A stretch of 9,800 bases of DNA from Akkermansiaceae bacterium (GTDB taxonomy: Bacteria > Verrucomicrobiota > Verrucomicrobiia > Verrucomicrobiales > Akkermansiaceae). Position 1 is the stretch's first letter. Each line of letters opens with the position of its first letter. The translations under genes were made by a program, and so were the position numbers. Location of the stretch: contig JAQGPE010000664.1 in assembly GCA_028293225.1 (NCBI GenBank), positions 1 through 9,800 on the forward strand, written 5' to 3'. Below are positions 1 to 5,820 of the stretch, piece by piece. Below the pieces are notes generated by a model that was not told the DNA's origin, did not search any database, and worked only from the letters and a program-made list of their open reading frames with translations.

Positions 1-311
1 CGGGACCGAACTACAAGGTCGCCTATGCGATTTCCGATACACTGATGGGGCCGCACAAAAGAATCGGCACCGTGTTGGCTCAAGATCCGTCAATTGCGAC
101 GGGCGCCGGTCATCATTCCATCATCCACAATCCCAAGAACGACAGCTGGTATATCGTCTACCACCGCAGGCCTCTTGGAGAAACCGATGGGAACCACCGG
201 GTCACCTGCATCGATAAGATGGAATTCGATGAGGAAGGAAAGATTCGACCGGTTGCGATTACCAGAGAGGGAGTTTCCCCTAACCCGCTAGGCTTCGGGA
301 ATTCCCGCTGA
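1..311 (+). CDS. Glycoside hydrolase family 43 (GH43), C-terminal fragment
   Basis: This is the last ~100 codons of a gene entering from the left edge; the frame is open from base 3 and stops at TGA 309-311. GH43 enzymes are inverting beta-xylosidases or alpha-L-arabinofuranosidases that trim plant or algal polysaccharides, usually after export. The sequence shows typical late-propeller features: Y-K-V-A-Y-A-I-S-D, then a G-P-H-K-R-I-G-T-V-L strand, the S-I-A-T-G-A-G-H-H-S-I-I segment, the W-Y-I-V-Y-H-R strand, and D-G-N-H-R-V-T-C-I-D-K-M-F-D-G-I-P-V. The His of GHHS is the conserved centre residue often near the metal site in this family. The protein ends with the propeller, so no carbohydrate-binding module follows. 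The catalytic acids lie upstream, outside the window, so substrate cannot be assigned. The internal ATG at 45 is not a real start because homology continues upstream of it. Family assignment is firm; specificity is unknown. Confidence 0.9.
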   Translation, partial: GPNYKVAYAISDTLMGPHKRIGTVLAQDPSIATGAGHHSIIHNPKNDSWYIVYHRRPLGETDGNHRVTCIDKMEFDEEGKIRPVAITREGVSPNPLGFGNSR

Positions 312-382
312 ATCGGTAAGCGGTGAATCGTTTCAGCTCTTCTTGCTTTTGGTCTGCTCTACAGGCCGGAGTTGAGAAGAGC

Positions 383-400
383 GGGCTTTCCAAGCCCTTT
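383..400. terminator. Hairpin between convergent GH43 and small minus-strand ORF
   Basis: A perfect 6-bp stem GGGCTT (383-388) / AAGCCC (392-397) with a 3-nt loop is followed by TTT on the plus strand. It sits 72 bases after the GH43 stop and directly abuts the stop of the minus-strand ORF at 399-401, so it could end transcripts from both sides. The T tract is short, so it is only a moderate intrinsic terminator. An 8-bp inverted repeat (GCTCTTCT 336-343 / AGAAGAGC 375-382) lies immediately upstream and could form a larger alternative fold. Confidence 0.4.
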
Positions 401-632
401 AAGCTGCAATTTCGTAATGTTCAGCGATCTGGCGGAAGATGCGGTCCCGGCGCTCCCGCGCCTGGTCGACATCCCGTGTCTTCAGTGAAAACCGAAGACG
501 TTCGGCGGTCGCGTCTGGTTTGTGAACCGTGAGGTGACACCACCATACCCCGCGGTTGTTCCACAGGTGATGGTTGGGGTTCTCCTGGTTCACTCGCAGC
601 GCGAGCTTGGGCTTGCGTTTCATCGATTGCAT
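399..632 (-). CDS. Small solitary integrase-arm-like protein (77 aa)
   Basis: The 77-residue ORF runs from ATG 632-630 to TAA 401-399; a second ATG three codons in (623-621) is equally possible, and neither has a clear ribosome-binding site. The sequence has a basic start (M-K-R-K-P-K-L-A-L-R-V), a W-N-N-R-G-V-W-W-C-H-L-T-V-H core, then an R-F-S-L-K-T-R-D-V-D-Q-A-R-E-R-R-D helix. This pattern of short strands (residues ~22-50) followed by an 'L-x-T-x-D-x-x-x-A-x-x-x-R-D' helix resembles the N-terminal arm-type DNA-binding domain of tyrosine recombinases. No catalytic domain (R..HxxR..Y) follows, so it is either a remnant of an integrase or an independent small DNA-binding protein. The neighbouring sequence holds hairpins and no other gene, which fits an old mobile-element scar. 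I am fairly sure it is a real or recently real coding sequence because of its protein-like composition; function is not established. Confidence 0.55.
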   Translation of the reverse strand: MQSMKRKPKLALRVNQENPNHHLWNNRGVWWCHLTVHKPDATAERLRFSLKTRDVDQARERRDRIFRQIAEHYEIAA

Positions 633-801
633 ATTGGTGGCTTCTCGGAGGGTTTGCCCGCGGACTACGTAAAAACGCGCTTGGGAACCGCGGACTTCGA
701 ATTGGCGCTAGATACCTCTCTCATGCAAGGAGATTTAACTGAGTGGAAATTTCAATCATCATCTCGCTTTAAAAGTGAGCAAATATGTCGTAAAATGACC
801 C

Positions 802-837
802 TTTGAGAGAGGGTGGCAGTGTTCCTCATCTCTCAAA
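802..837. repeat. 9-bp perfect inverted repeat with 18-nt spacer
   Basis: TTTGAGAGA (802-810) is matched by its exact reverse complement TCTCTCAAA (829-837). A weaker GG/CC pairing (811-812 with 824-825) could extend the stem with a bulge. AAAAT follows on the plus strand. No gene ends nearby on the plus strand, so a terminator role is unclear; a small RNA hairpin or an element end is possible. Confidence 0.4.
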
Positions 838-933
838 AATTGCAGTTTTCGATGAAACTTGAGTGAGCGACCTCAGATTTCTCCGCGAAAGTTCGGCGAA
901 ATTGAGCTCAAACAGGCAACGACTCTGAAAGAG

Positions 934-951
934 ATTTCAAAAATTTGAAAT
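934..951 (-). terminator. AT-rich hairpin downstream of PLP-enzyme gene
   Basis: ATTTCAAA (934-941) and TTTGAAAT (944-951) form a perfect 8-bp stem around AA. It lies 17 bases beyond the stop of the minus-strand PLP-enzyme gene (968-970), where an operon end is expected, and is followed on that strand by CTCTTTC. The stem has only one C-G pair per side region and is weak, so this is a tentative end of the five-gene minus-strand run. Confidence 0.3.
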
Positions 952-967
952 TCCCTCGCAACTTCAC

Positions 968-2437
968 CTAACCATGCGCCAATGCGTCTTCAAAGTGCTT
1001 CAAAAGCACTGAAGTCTCCTCCGATCCGCACGAAACGCGAATGAGATGGGCCGGAACACCACAGCCTTCGGCCCAATCCAGCTCATTATAGTGAGCCAGG
1101 AGGGTATAAGGGCAGGCTAAAGTGAACGGAGTTCCGAAACTTGGCCCTTTGGATACCTGCAGGGTGTCGAAAACTTTCGCCGATTTCTTCGGATTTTTTA
1201 AAGCGAAGGATAAAAGAGGGCCGAAACCGCCCTTGGGGGCTTTGATTGCCTCGTAGTGCTCGCGAGTGATCACGCTGGGGTGCCAAACGTCCGAAACCGC
1301 CGGGTGATTCGCCAGCAAATCGGCCAAAGCGTCGCCATTGGCGTTGTGCTGGCCCATCCGGGTGGGGAAATCCTTCAAATTGGAGAGCAAAACCTCGGCA
1401 TCTCCAATATAGAGGGGCGAACTTTTGGCGCTTTCCTCGGCAAGGAGGGGCAGAAGTTCGGCCGCGTGGGGCGAATCAGGCCGGACGGTCGCCATTCCGG
1501 CCAGGACATCGCCGCTGCCGGAGAGCCATTTGGTCAAACTGCCGGTCACCACGTCCGCCCACTGCAGGACGGAGACGTTGGCGGCGCTGGCCACCGAGTC
1601 ATCGATGATGAGCGGCACCCGGCCTTCCCGGCAGGCGGCGGCAACTTTCGGAATATCCACCGTCCGCAGGAGCGGGTTGCTGGGAACCTCCGTGAAAACC
1701 GCGGCGAACTCGCCCTGGCGGATGCGGCGCAGCGCTTCGTCGAGCGATTCTCCCTCGGCCTGGTTCAGGAAAACGACGCCATTGCCGAAAAGTTCCTGAA
1801 CTTTCAGGGCGTCCACATACGGAAACTCCATCTGAAGGGTCTTGCGACCCTCTTTGATGCCCGGCAGGGAGCGGAAAACCGCCGTGATGGCGGCCATGCC
1901 GCTGTTGAACACGAAAACGTTTTCCGCGCCGGTTCCGACGATCTTGCCGAGGCGGCGCTGGAGCAGGTGGACCTTGCTGCCCTTGCGGACTTCGCCATTC
2001 AGGAAATCCTCGGCCATGCGGCTGCTGACAAGTTCGCCGGTGAAGCGCTGGTAGTCGACGGCGATCTGACGGGCTTTGGCGGGCACCGCCAGGGCGTGCA
2101 TGCCGTGGAATCCTTCCGGGCGAACGGCTGTTTCGCCGCGGCGCTCGATCCAGCGCTGGGCGCGCTGGGCGCCGAGGCGGGTCGGAAAAACCAGCACGTC
2201 CTCCCCTTCCCTGGCGATCTCCTCCCGCGCGTGGGCGGTCAGGCGTTCCACCAGGGGATGGCGGAAAAAGCGCGGGTAGCCCATGCGCATGCGATGGATG
2301 ACTTTGTCGCGGCCTTCTTCATAGCCGATGACAGCGTCCCACGTGGGCAGACAGACGGAGCAGGCATGGGGAGAGTCCGGGAGGGGGATGCCCAGATCGT
2401 CTTCCTGCCATGCGGGGTAAGAAATCAAGTCGCGCAT
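968..2437 (-). CDS. Cystathionine gamma-synthase-like PLP enzyme (Cys/Met metabolism family), long N-terminal type
   Basis: The 489-aa protein belongs to the Cys/Met-metabolism PLP enzymes, which carry out gamma- or beta-replacement/elimination on homoserine esters, cystathionine or related sulfur amino acids. Visible landmarks: N-S-G-M-A-A-I (178-184, phosphate-binding loop), Y207 in F-P-Y-V-D (likely ring-stacking), V-P-S-N-P-L-L (251-257), I-I-D-D-S (277-281, Asp contacting the pyridine nitrogen), the Schiff-base lysine K303 in G-S-L-T-K-W, and I-R-V-S-C-G-S-E-E (466-474) with the substrate-carboxylate Arg467. The family is normally ~380-400 aa; here ~115 extra residues precede the fold and include a distinctive P-T-W-D-A-V-I-G-Y-E-E-G and G-Y-P-R-F-F-x-H-P segment. 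From memory this resembles the long fungal STR2-type cystathionine gamma-synthases. The usual Y-S-R-x-x-N-P-T motif is not seen. It is last in the minus-strand run, 65 bp after folB. Family is firm; exact reaction is inferred. Confidence 0.85.
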   Translation of the reverse strand: MRDLISYPAWQEDDLGIPLPDSPHACSVCLPTWDAVIGYEEGRDKVIHRMRMGYPRFFRHPLVERLTAHAREEIAREGEDVLVFPTRLGAQRAQRWIERRGETAVRPEGFHGMHALAVPAKARQIAVDYQRFTGELVSSRMAEDFLNGEVRKGSKVHLLQRRLGKIVGTGAENVFVFNSGMAAITAVFRSLPGIKEGRKTLQMEFPYVDALKVQELFGNGVVFLNQAEGESLDEALRRIRQGEFAAVFTEVPSNPLLRTVDIPKVAAACREGRVPLIIDDSVASAANVSVLQWADVVTGSLTKWLSGSGDVLAGMATVRPDSPHAAELLPLLAEESAKSSPLYIGDAEVLLSNLKDFPTRMGQHNANGDALADLLANHPAVSDVWHPSVITREHYEAIKAPKGGFGPLLSFALKNPKKSAKVFDTLQVSKGPSFGTPFTLACPYTLLAHYNELDWAEGCGVPAHLIRVSCGSEETSVLLKHFEDALAHG

Positions 2438-2502
2438 GCGCGCCGCTTTTATCGTCGCGAATCCCCCCTTCGCGCAAGCGGGATTCGATCCGTCGCCGAA
2501 AA

Positions 2503-2871
2503 TCAGTCTGATGAAGCGACGCTTTTCTCAAGATGAACGGCCACAAAGTCGGTATCGGGCAGGATGAACTTCTCCAGGCTCAGCCTGACGGAGGCGAGAG
2601 GATAACTCGCCAGAAGGTGATCCGCGAGGTCCTCGACCAGGGTTTCGATCAACTGACGCGGACGTGAAAGAGCGACTTTCTGGAGGTCCAGGGCGACGTC
2701 CGCATAGTTGATCGTCTTGCCGATCTCGTCGGCCATTTGCCGGAATTCCAGCCATGGGGTCATGATGAGAGTCAGCCGAAGCTCCTGAGAACTGGCGCGT
2801 TCCTCCTCCGGGACGCCGATGAAGGTCGTCAGTTTCAGGCCGCGGATTTCAATGTTGCCGCTGGATTTCAT
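2503..2871 (-). CDS. folB: Dihydroneopterin aldolase
   Basis: The 122-aa protein matches FolB in length and pattern. FolB is a cytoplasmic oligomer that converts 7,8-dihydroneopterin to 6-hydroxymethyl-7,8-dihydropterin and glycolaldehyde in folate synthesis. Landmarks: I-E-I-R-G-L-K-L-x-x-F-I-G-V (7-20) followed by the E-E-E-R cluster (22-25) that holds the substrate-anchoring acid, T-I-N-Y-A-D-V (53-59) with the active-site Tyr56, L-I-E-T-L-V-E (74-80) with the pterin-binding Glu76, and L-E-K-F (99-102) with Lys101 in the place of the catalytic lysine. The start ATG (2871-2869) overlaps the stop of the upstream HAD-Nudix gene as ATGA, a classic arrangement for translational coupling. This makes the upstream enzyme a likely partner in the same pathway. 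All catalytic positions appear intact. Confidence 0.9.
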   Translation of the reverse strand: MKSSGNIEIRGLKLTTFIGVPEEERASSQELRLTLIMTPWLEFRQMADEIGKTINYADVALDLQKVALSRPRQLIETLVEDLADHLLASYPLASVRLSLEKFILPDTDFVAVHLEKSVASSD

Positions 2872-3926
2872 GTCGAACTGGGAGGATGAGCGATGAGTCC
2901 CTGATTGAGAGCCTCGACCAGAAGAACCCGGGTGGGAGTATTAAGATCGAGAGTCATGGCCTCCGCCGCGGTGACCCAGCGGTAGTCTTCGGCCTCATCA
3001 TTGAGGGTGACCTCGCCGCCCGCACTGGAAACGACATAGTTCAGCAGCAGGAAATGCTCGGCCCGCTGGAACTCCGGAGAGTCGATGCAGTCCTGCACCA
3101 TCACGAAGCGGGGTTCGGTCACGGTCAGGCCGGTTTCCTCGCGCAGTTCGCGGAGCAGGGCCTGGAGGGACGTTTCGCCCCGGCGGATCTTGCCGCCGGG
3201 GATGCCCCAGCGGTCGCCCCATTTGTGGGTCCGGACCATAAGAAGCTTTCCGGAGGGGTCCTGGATCAGCGCGCCGACGGTTGCCACCGGGCGGGGTTTC
3301 CACCCGGGCATGCCCAGCAACTGCCGGAGAGCCTGCAGATCCGGAACCGTCAGATCCGGCCGTGATTCGGCGAGGGCGCCGGCATGGGTGTAGCCGGTCA
3401 GAACGGCGATCGAGGTCAGGGACGCATGGCGGGCGGTCTCGACGTCGTGGGTCATGTCGCCGACGAAGGCGGTCTCGGCGGGATCGAGCTGATGGGCGAG
3501 CAGGATTTCGCCGATCTTTTCGCGCTTGTCGACCACGCCGGAGTAGGTGGCTTCAAAGAATTCCTCCAGGTCCAGGTCCTTCAACTGCCAGTGAAAGGCA
3601 TCCGAATCCATGCTGCTGAGGATGAAGGTGCGGATGCCGTGGTCGCGGCACCACTCCAGTTTTTCCCGGGCGTGGGGCAGGATGGTGACCGGCACCGCGG
3701 AGGCGGAAAAGCCCTGGCGGAAATGGACTTCCAGCTCCTCCAGCGGGACGCCCGGCAGCATTTCCGCGTAGAAATCCCGGTACGGCAGGCGGAATTTCAG
3801 CCGGAACTGCTCCCGGTCGAGGCCGGGCAGACCGTAGGTTCCGAAGACGTGATTGGTGGCCTCGATCACCGGGCCCATGTCGTCCACCAGCGTGCCGGAC
3901 CAATCGAAAATGAGATTGCGAAACAT
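2868..3926 (-). CDS. HAD-family phosphatase fused to Nudix hydrolase; candidate dihydroneopterin triphosphate processing enzyme
   Basis: The 352-aa protein starts at ATG 3926-3924 (M-F-R-N-L-I-F-D-W); the frame is open further upstream, but that part reads through the neighbouring dciA-like gene and is not protein-like. Residues 1-205 form a HAD hydrolase with a helical C1 cap: motif I D8-W-S-G-T, motif II F-I-L-S-S (101-105), motif III lysine in K-R-E-K (134-137), motif IV V-G-D-M-T-H-D (155-161). Residues 212-345 form a Nudix domain with a perfect box, G245-x5-E251-x7-R259-E-L-R-E-E-T-G-L267. Both catalytic sets are present, except that the second Asp of HAD motif I is Ser10. Known biology: folate synthesis needs Nudix removal of pyrophosphate from dihydroneopterin triphosphate and then dephosphorylation before FolB. 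The overlap with folB makes this a plausible bifunctional enzyme for both steps; that role is inference. Alternatives are nucleotide clean-up or an ADP-sugar/phosphoglycolate-type activity. Confidence 0.85.
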   Translation of the reverse strand: MFRNLIFDWSGTLVDDMGPVIEATNHVFGTYGLPGLDREQFRLKFRLPYRDFYAEMLPGVPLEELEVHFRQGFSASAVPVTILPHAREKLEWCRDHGIRTFILSSMDSDAFHWQLKDLDLEEFFEATYSGVVDKREKIGEILLAHQLDPAETAFVGDMTHDVETARHASLTSIAVLTGYTHAGALAESRPDLTVPDLQALRQLLGMPGWKPRPVATVGALIQDPSGKLLMVRTHKWGDRWGIPGGKIRRGETSLQALLRELREETGLTVTEPRFVMVQDCIDSPEFQRAEHFLLLNYVVSSAGGEVTLNDEAEDYRWVTAAEAMTLDLNTPTRVLLVEALNQGLIAHPPSST

Positions 3927-3940
3927 TCGAAGGTGGGAAT

Positions 3941-4312
3941 TCAGCCGATGGCGAAACGGAGCGTCTTCACGACATTGGGCCCGGCGGCTTCCTGGAGGCG
4001 TTTCAGGAGCACGGCCTTGGATTGCTCCAGGTGGAAGCGCATGGAGGGCTGCAGGACTTGAAGGGTGAGGCAGCCGTTTTTGAGGGAGGCGGGCGTCGCG
4101 TGGCGGGAGACGAAATCGCCGGCGATTTCCTTCCACATCCCGCGCAGGCGCTCCTCATCAATGCCTTCCGAGGCACCGGCGAGGCGAAGAATCGCGGCAA
4201 GGAACTCATCGGGCTTGTGCAGCCTTTCGTCGGGATGCTCCGGCTCATCCCCGCCCCGCCACTCCCGGAGAATGGCGCGACGGATCGCTGCAAGCCGGGA
4301 GTCCTTTGCCAT
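3941..4312 (-). CDS. dciA: DUF721 / DciA-like protein
   Basis: The 123-aa protein starts at ATG 4312-4310 (M-A-K-D-S-R-L); the longer open frame upstream lies over the ferredoxin gene and is low-complexity, so it is rejected. After a charged helical N-terminus (1-40), residues ~55-123 show the DUF721 pattern: M-W-K-E-I-A-G-D-F-V, then H-A-T-P-A-S-L-K-N-G-C-L-T-L-Q-V, a helical H-L-E-Q-S-K-A-V-L-L-K-R-L and a final V-K-T-L-R-F-A-I-G. DciA proteins bind the replicative helicase DnaB and help load it at origins in bacteria without DnaC/DnaI. The usual central Trp before the last helix is replaced here (M-R-F-H-L). It lies 10 bp after the ferredoxin stop and 14 bp before the HAD-Nudix start, so it is co-transcribed. 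Family membership is good; the helicase-loading role is by family. Confidence 0.75.
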   Translation of the reverse strand: MAKDSRLAAIRRAILREWRGGDEPEHPDERLHKPDEFLAAILRLAGASEGIDEERLRGMWKEIAGDFVSRHATPASLKNGCLTLQVLQPSMRFHLEQSKAVLLKRLQEAAGPNVVKTLRFAIG

Positions 4313-4322
4313 AGGGAAACGT

Positions 4323-4559
4323 TCAGTCCTCGCCGTCGTCGCCGATGGCCTCGACCGGGCAGCCTTCGATGGCTTCGCGGCATTGGGCGGCCTCCTCGTC
4401 GTTTTCGGGCTGCTTGTAGACGTAGGAATAGCCCTCGTCGTCGGAACGGGTGAAATTATTCGGGGCTGTCTCGCGGCAGAGGTCGCAGTCGATGCATTGA
4501 CTGTCGACGTAAAACCTGCCAGTGACGTTTTCCCTGTTCTTGTCTTCGCGGTCGGCCAT
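4323..4559 (-). CDS. Short [4Fe-4S] ferredoxin
   Basis: The 78-aa acidic protein (start ATG 4559-4557, M-A-D-R-E-D-K-N) is a single-cluster ferredoxin and cytoplasmic electron carrier. The cluster ligands are C22-x2-C25-x2-C28 and C67 followed by Pro, with the typical Y-V-D-S-Q-C-I-D-C-D-L-C, A-P-N-N-F and G-C-P-V-E-A-I segments. A fifth cysteine, C60, sits seven residues before C67 and may be free or form a disulfide. There is only one CxxCxxC set, so one cluster is expected. A longer in-frame start 31 codons upstream exists (4652), but those residues are low-quality and cover the divergent promoter region. It is first in the minus-strand run and so probably closest to its promoter. Redox partner is unknown from context. 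Confidence 0.88.
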   Translation of the reverse strand: MADREDKNRENVTGRFYVDSQCIDCDLCRETAPNNFTRSDDEGYSYVYKQPENDEEAAQCREAIEGCPVEAIGDDGED

Positions 4560-4692
4560 GGGTGGGAGATTGCTGGGGCTTGCATCGCGCCGCGCGGGCC
4601 CCCTTGCAATCCCTTTTTCAGAGAGAACGTCGTCGTGCTTTCCTCTGGTCAAGGCCGCCTGGGGTTTCTAAACCGGTGCGCGCTCCAAACCC
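4560..4692. promoter_or_regulatory. Divergent intergenic region (ferredoxin run / membrane protein-hemQ)
   Basis: These 133 bases separate the outward-facing ferredoxin gene (minus) and the membrane-protein gene (plus), so promoters for both directions must lie here or within the adjacent genes. On the minus strand TTGACC (4653-4648) resembles a -35 element, but no good -10 follows at 17 bp. On the plus strand TTGCAA (4604-4609) and TCTAAA (4667-4672) resemble promoter boxes but are not correctly spaced with each other. I therefore mark the region and do not assign exact boxes. Confidence 0.35.
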
Positions 4693-5814
4693 ATGTCCGC
4701 AGATCCTTCCAGTTCGGCCGGGCTTCCCGGCCGCAGCCGCCCTGTCCTGTCCGACCTTTCCAAAGAAACGACGGAGGAGGATTTGTGGAATCTCGACGAG
4801 GATGGCCTCTCCAGTACGCCGCTTCCTCCCGCCCGGGAAGCCGGAGAACCCCAGGACGGAAACGCGGAAACTCCCGCGGAGGAGGGAGTGCAGAAAGCTC
4901 CCGCCGTGGTCGTGCGGCCGATCAAGACGCCCGCGCCAAAGGCGATCGTGATCGAACCCGCAGCGGAAAAGATCAGCCCCAAGGTGGCGAAGGCTGCCAA
5001 GCCGGAGCCGCAGCGAGCCAAGCCGGTCGATACCTTCGACGATCTGGACGAAGATACTTTTGAAGAGGATGACGTCCCGGAAGGGGCGGCTGCCAGAAAG
5101 GGACCGGATCTTTCCCAGCTTGGATCCGAGGCCAGAAAAACGCCTGCCGCCGAGCCGGAGCCGGATGAAGGGCCGGTGACGTATGTGTCCCTTTCCGACG
5201 ATGACGACGCACTGCTTTCAGCTCCGGAGGAATCGGCTTCCGGACGACGCGGGCTGAAAATTTCCAGCCGTGAGCTGATCGGCCTCGGCATTTTCGCCTT
5301 CGTGTTGCTGCTGGCGGGCATCTGGGCCGTGACGAGCTTCTACGGTCTGATCAATATCAAAAAGGATCCCCGCACTCCTCCGCACCTGCCGGTGAACGGG
5401 AAGTACGCATCGGTCACCAAGCAAACCACCTTCTGGCGCACGCCGGTCACCCAGGGCGCCGAGCGGGACCGGCCTCAGCGCGACGTGATCCTCCTGCCGG
5501 TGCTGGAGTTGACCCTGGGTTCAGCGAACTCCGGATCGGGCGCTCTGCGGGTGATCTTCCGTGACGAAACGGGCCGCTCGCTGGGCGATGCCGTGACGCG
5601 GGCCTTCAGCGGCGGCAAATTTGAAGGAGCCAACAGTGAAGTGGCCTCCTTTCCGTCCACCGCCGGCTTCGAGCAGATGGGCACTTTCAACAGCTACGTG
5701 TCCGGCCCCGGGGATCCGTGGTCGGCGCGGGTGCTGGAAGGTCCGTCGGCCAATGCTCCGGCCGACCAGTTCGTGCCCTTGGTCGATATCCCGGTCTCGG
5801 GATTCCGCCACTGA
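4693..5814 (+). CDS. Unrecognised single-pass membrane protein with long acidic/proline-rich N-terminus
   Basis: I do not recognise this 373-aa protein. Residues 1-190 are rich in Pro, Ala, Glu and Asp with acidic clusters (D-D-L-D-E-D at 116-121, D-D-D-D at 169-172) and look disordered. A basic stretch (G-R-R-G-L-K, 184-189) leads into one hydrophobic segment at about 195-217, which is the only membrane span. By the positive-inside rule the disordered part is cytoplasmic and residues ~222-373 are outside. That C-terminal part looks folded: beta-rich with L-L-P-V-L-E-L-T-L-G, A-L-R-V-I-F-R-D-E and aromatic residues, and no cysteines or catalytic motif that I can name. Its stop is 6 bp before the hemQ start, so the two are almost certainly co-transcribed. 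A role as membrane anchor or partner in haem handling is possible, but nothing in the sequence itself proves it. Confidence 0.75.
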   Translation: MSADPSSSAGLPGRSRPVLSDLSKETTEEDLWNLDEDGLSSTPLPPAREAGEPQDGNAETPAEEGVQKAPAVVVRPIKTPAPKAIVIEPAAEKISPKVAKAAKPEPQRAKPVDTFDDLDEDTFEEDDVPEGAAARKGPDLSQLGSEARKTPAAEPEPDEGPVTYVSLSDDDDALLSAPEESASGRRGLKISSRELIGLGIFAFVLLLAGIWAVTSFYGLINIKKDPRTPPHLPVNGKYASVTKQTTFWRTPVTQGAERDRPQRDVILLPVLELTLGSANSGSGALRVIFRDETGRSLGDAVTRAFSGGKFEGANSEVASFPSTAGFEQMGTFNSYVSGPGDPWSARVLEGPSANAPADQFVPLVDIPVSGFRH

Positions 5815-5820
5815 TCTCTC

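Larger units (their letters stand above)
633..967. other. 335-base gene-free strip with inverted repeats, AT-richer than its surroundings
   Basis: Between the small integrase-like ORF and the 3' end of the PLP-enzyme gene I find no convincing coding sequence on either strand; the open frame at 522-806 on the plus strand has no protein-like pattern and overlaps the minus-strand ORF. The part from about 720 to 960 is visibly richer in A and T than the flanking genes. It contains at least three dyads: 753-769 (CTCGCTTT/AAAGTGAG with one G-T pair), 802-837, and 934-951. It may be the decayed remainder of an inserted element or an intergenic region collecting terminators. Confidence 0.5.

Noticed and set aside
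522..806. Plus-strand open frame of 94 codons
   Set aside because: It partly overlaps the minus-strand integrase-like ORF and has no protein-like pattern in its unique part.
1256..2536. Long open frame (426 codons) on the plus strand
   Set aside because: It is antisense to the PLP-enzyme gene, whose product has clear family motifs; the plus-strand translation shows none and reflects GC-rich codon bias.
3384..4061. Plus-strand open frame of 225 codons
   Set aside because: It is antisense to the HAD domain and the dciA-like 3' end; no recognisable motif.
3927..4136. 70-codon N-terminal extension of the HAD-Nudix gene
   Set aside because: It overlaps the dciA-like gene in another frame and is Arg/Pro-rich without pattern; the HAD domain begins naturally at the ATG at 3926.
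4313..4609. 99-codon N-terminal extension of the dciA-like gene
   Set aside because: It lies over the ferredoxin gene and is low-complexity Thr/Ser/Arg-rich; the family pattern needs only the start at 4312.
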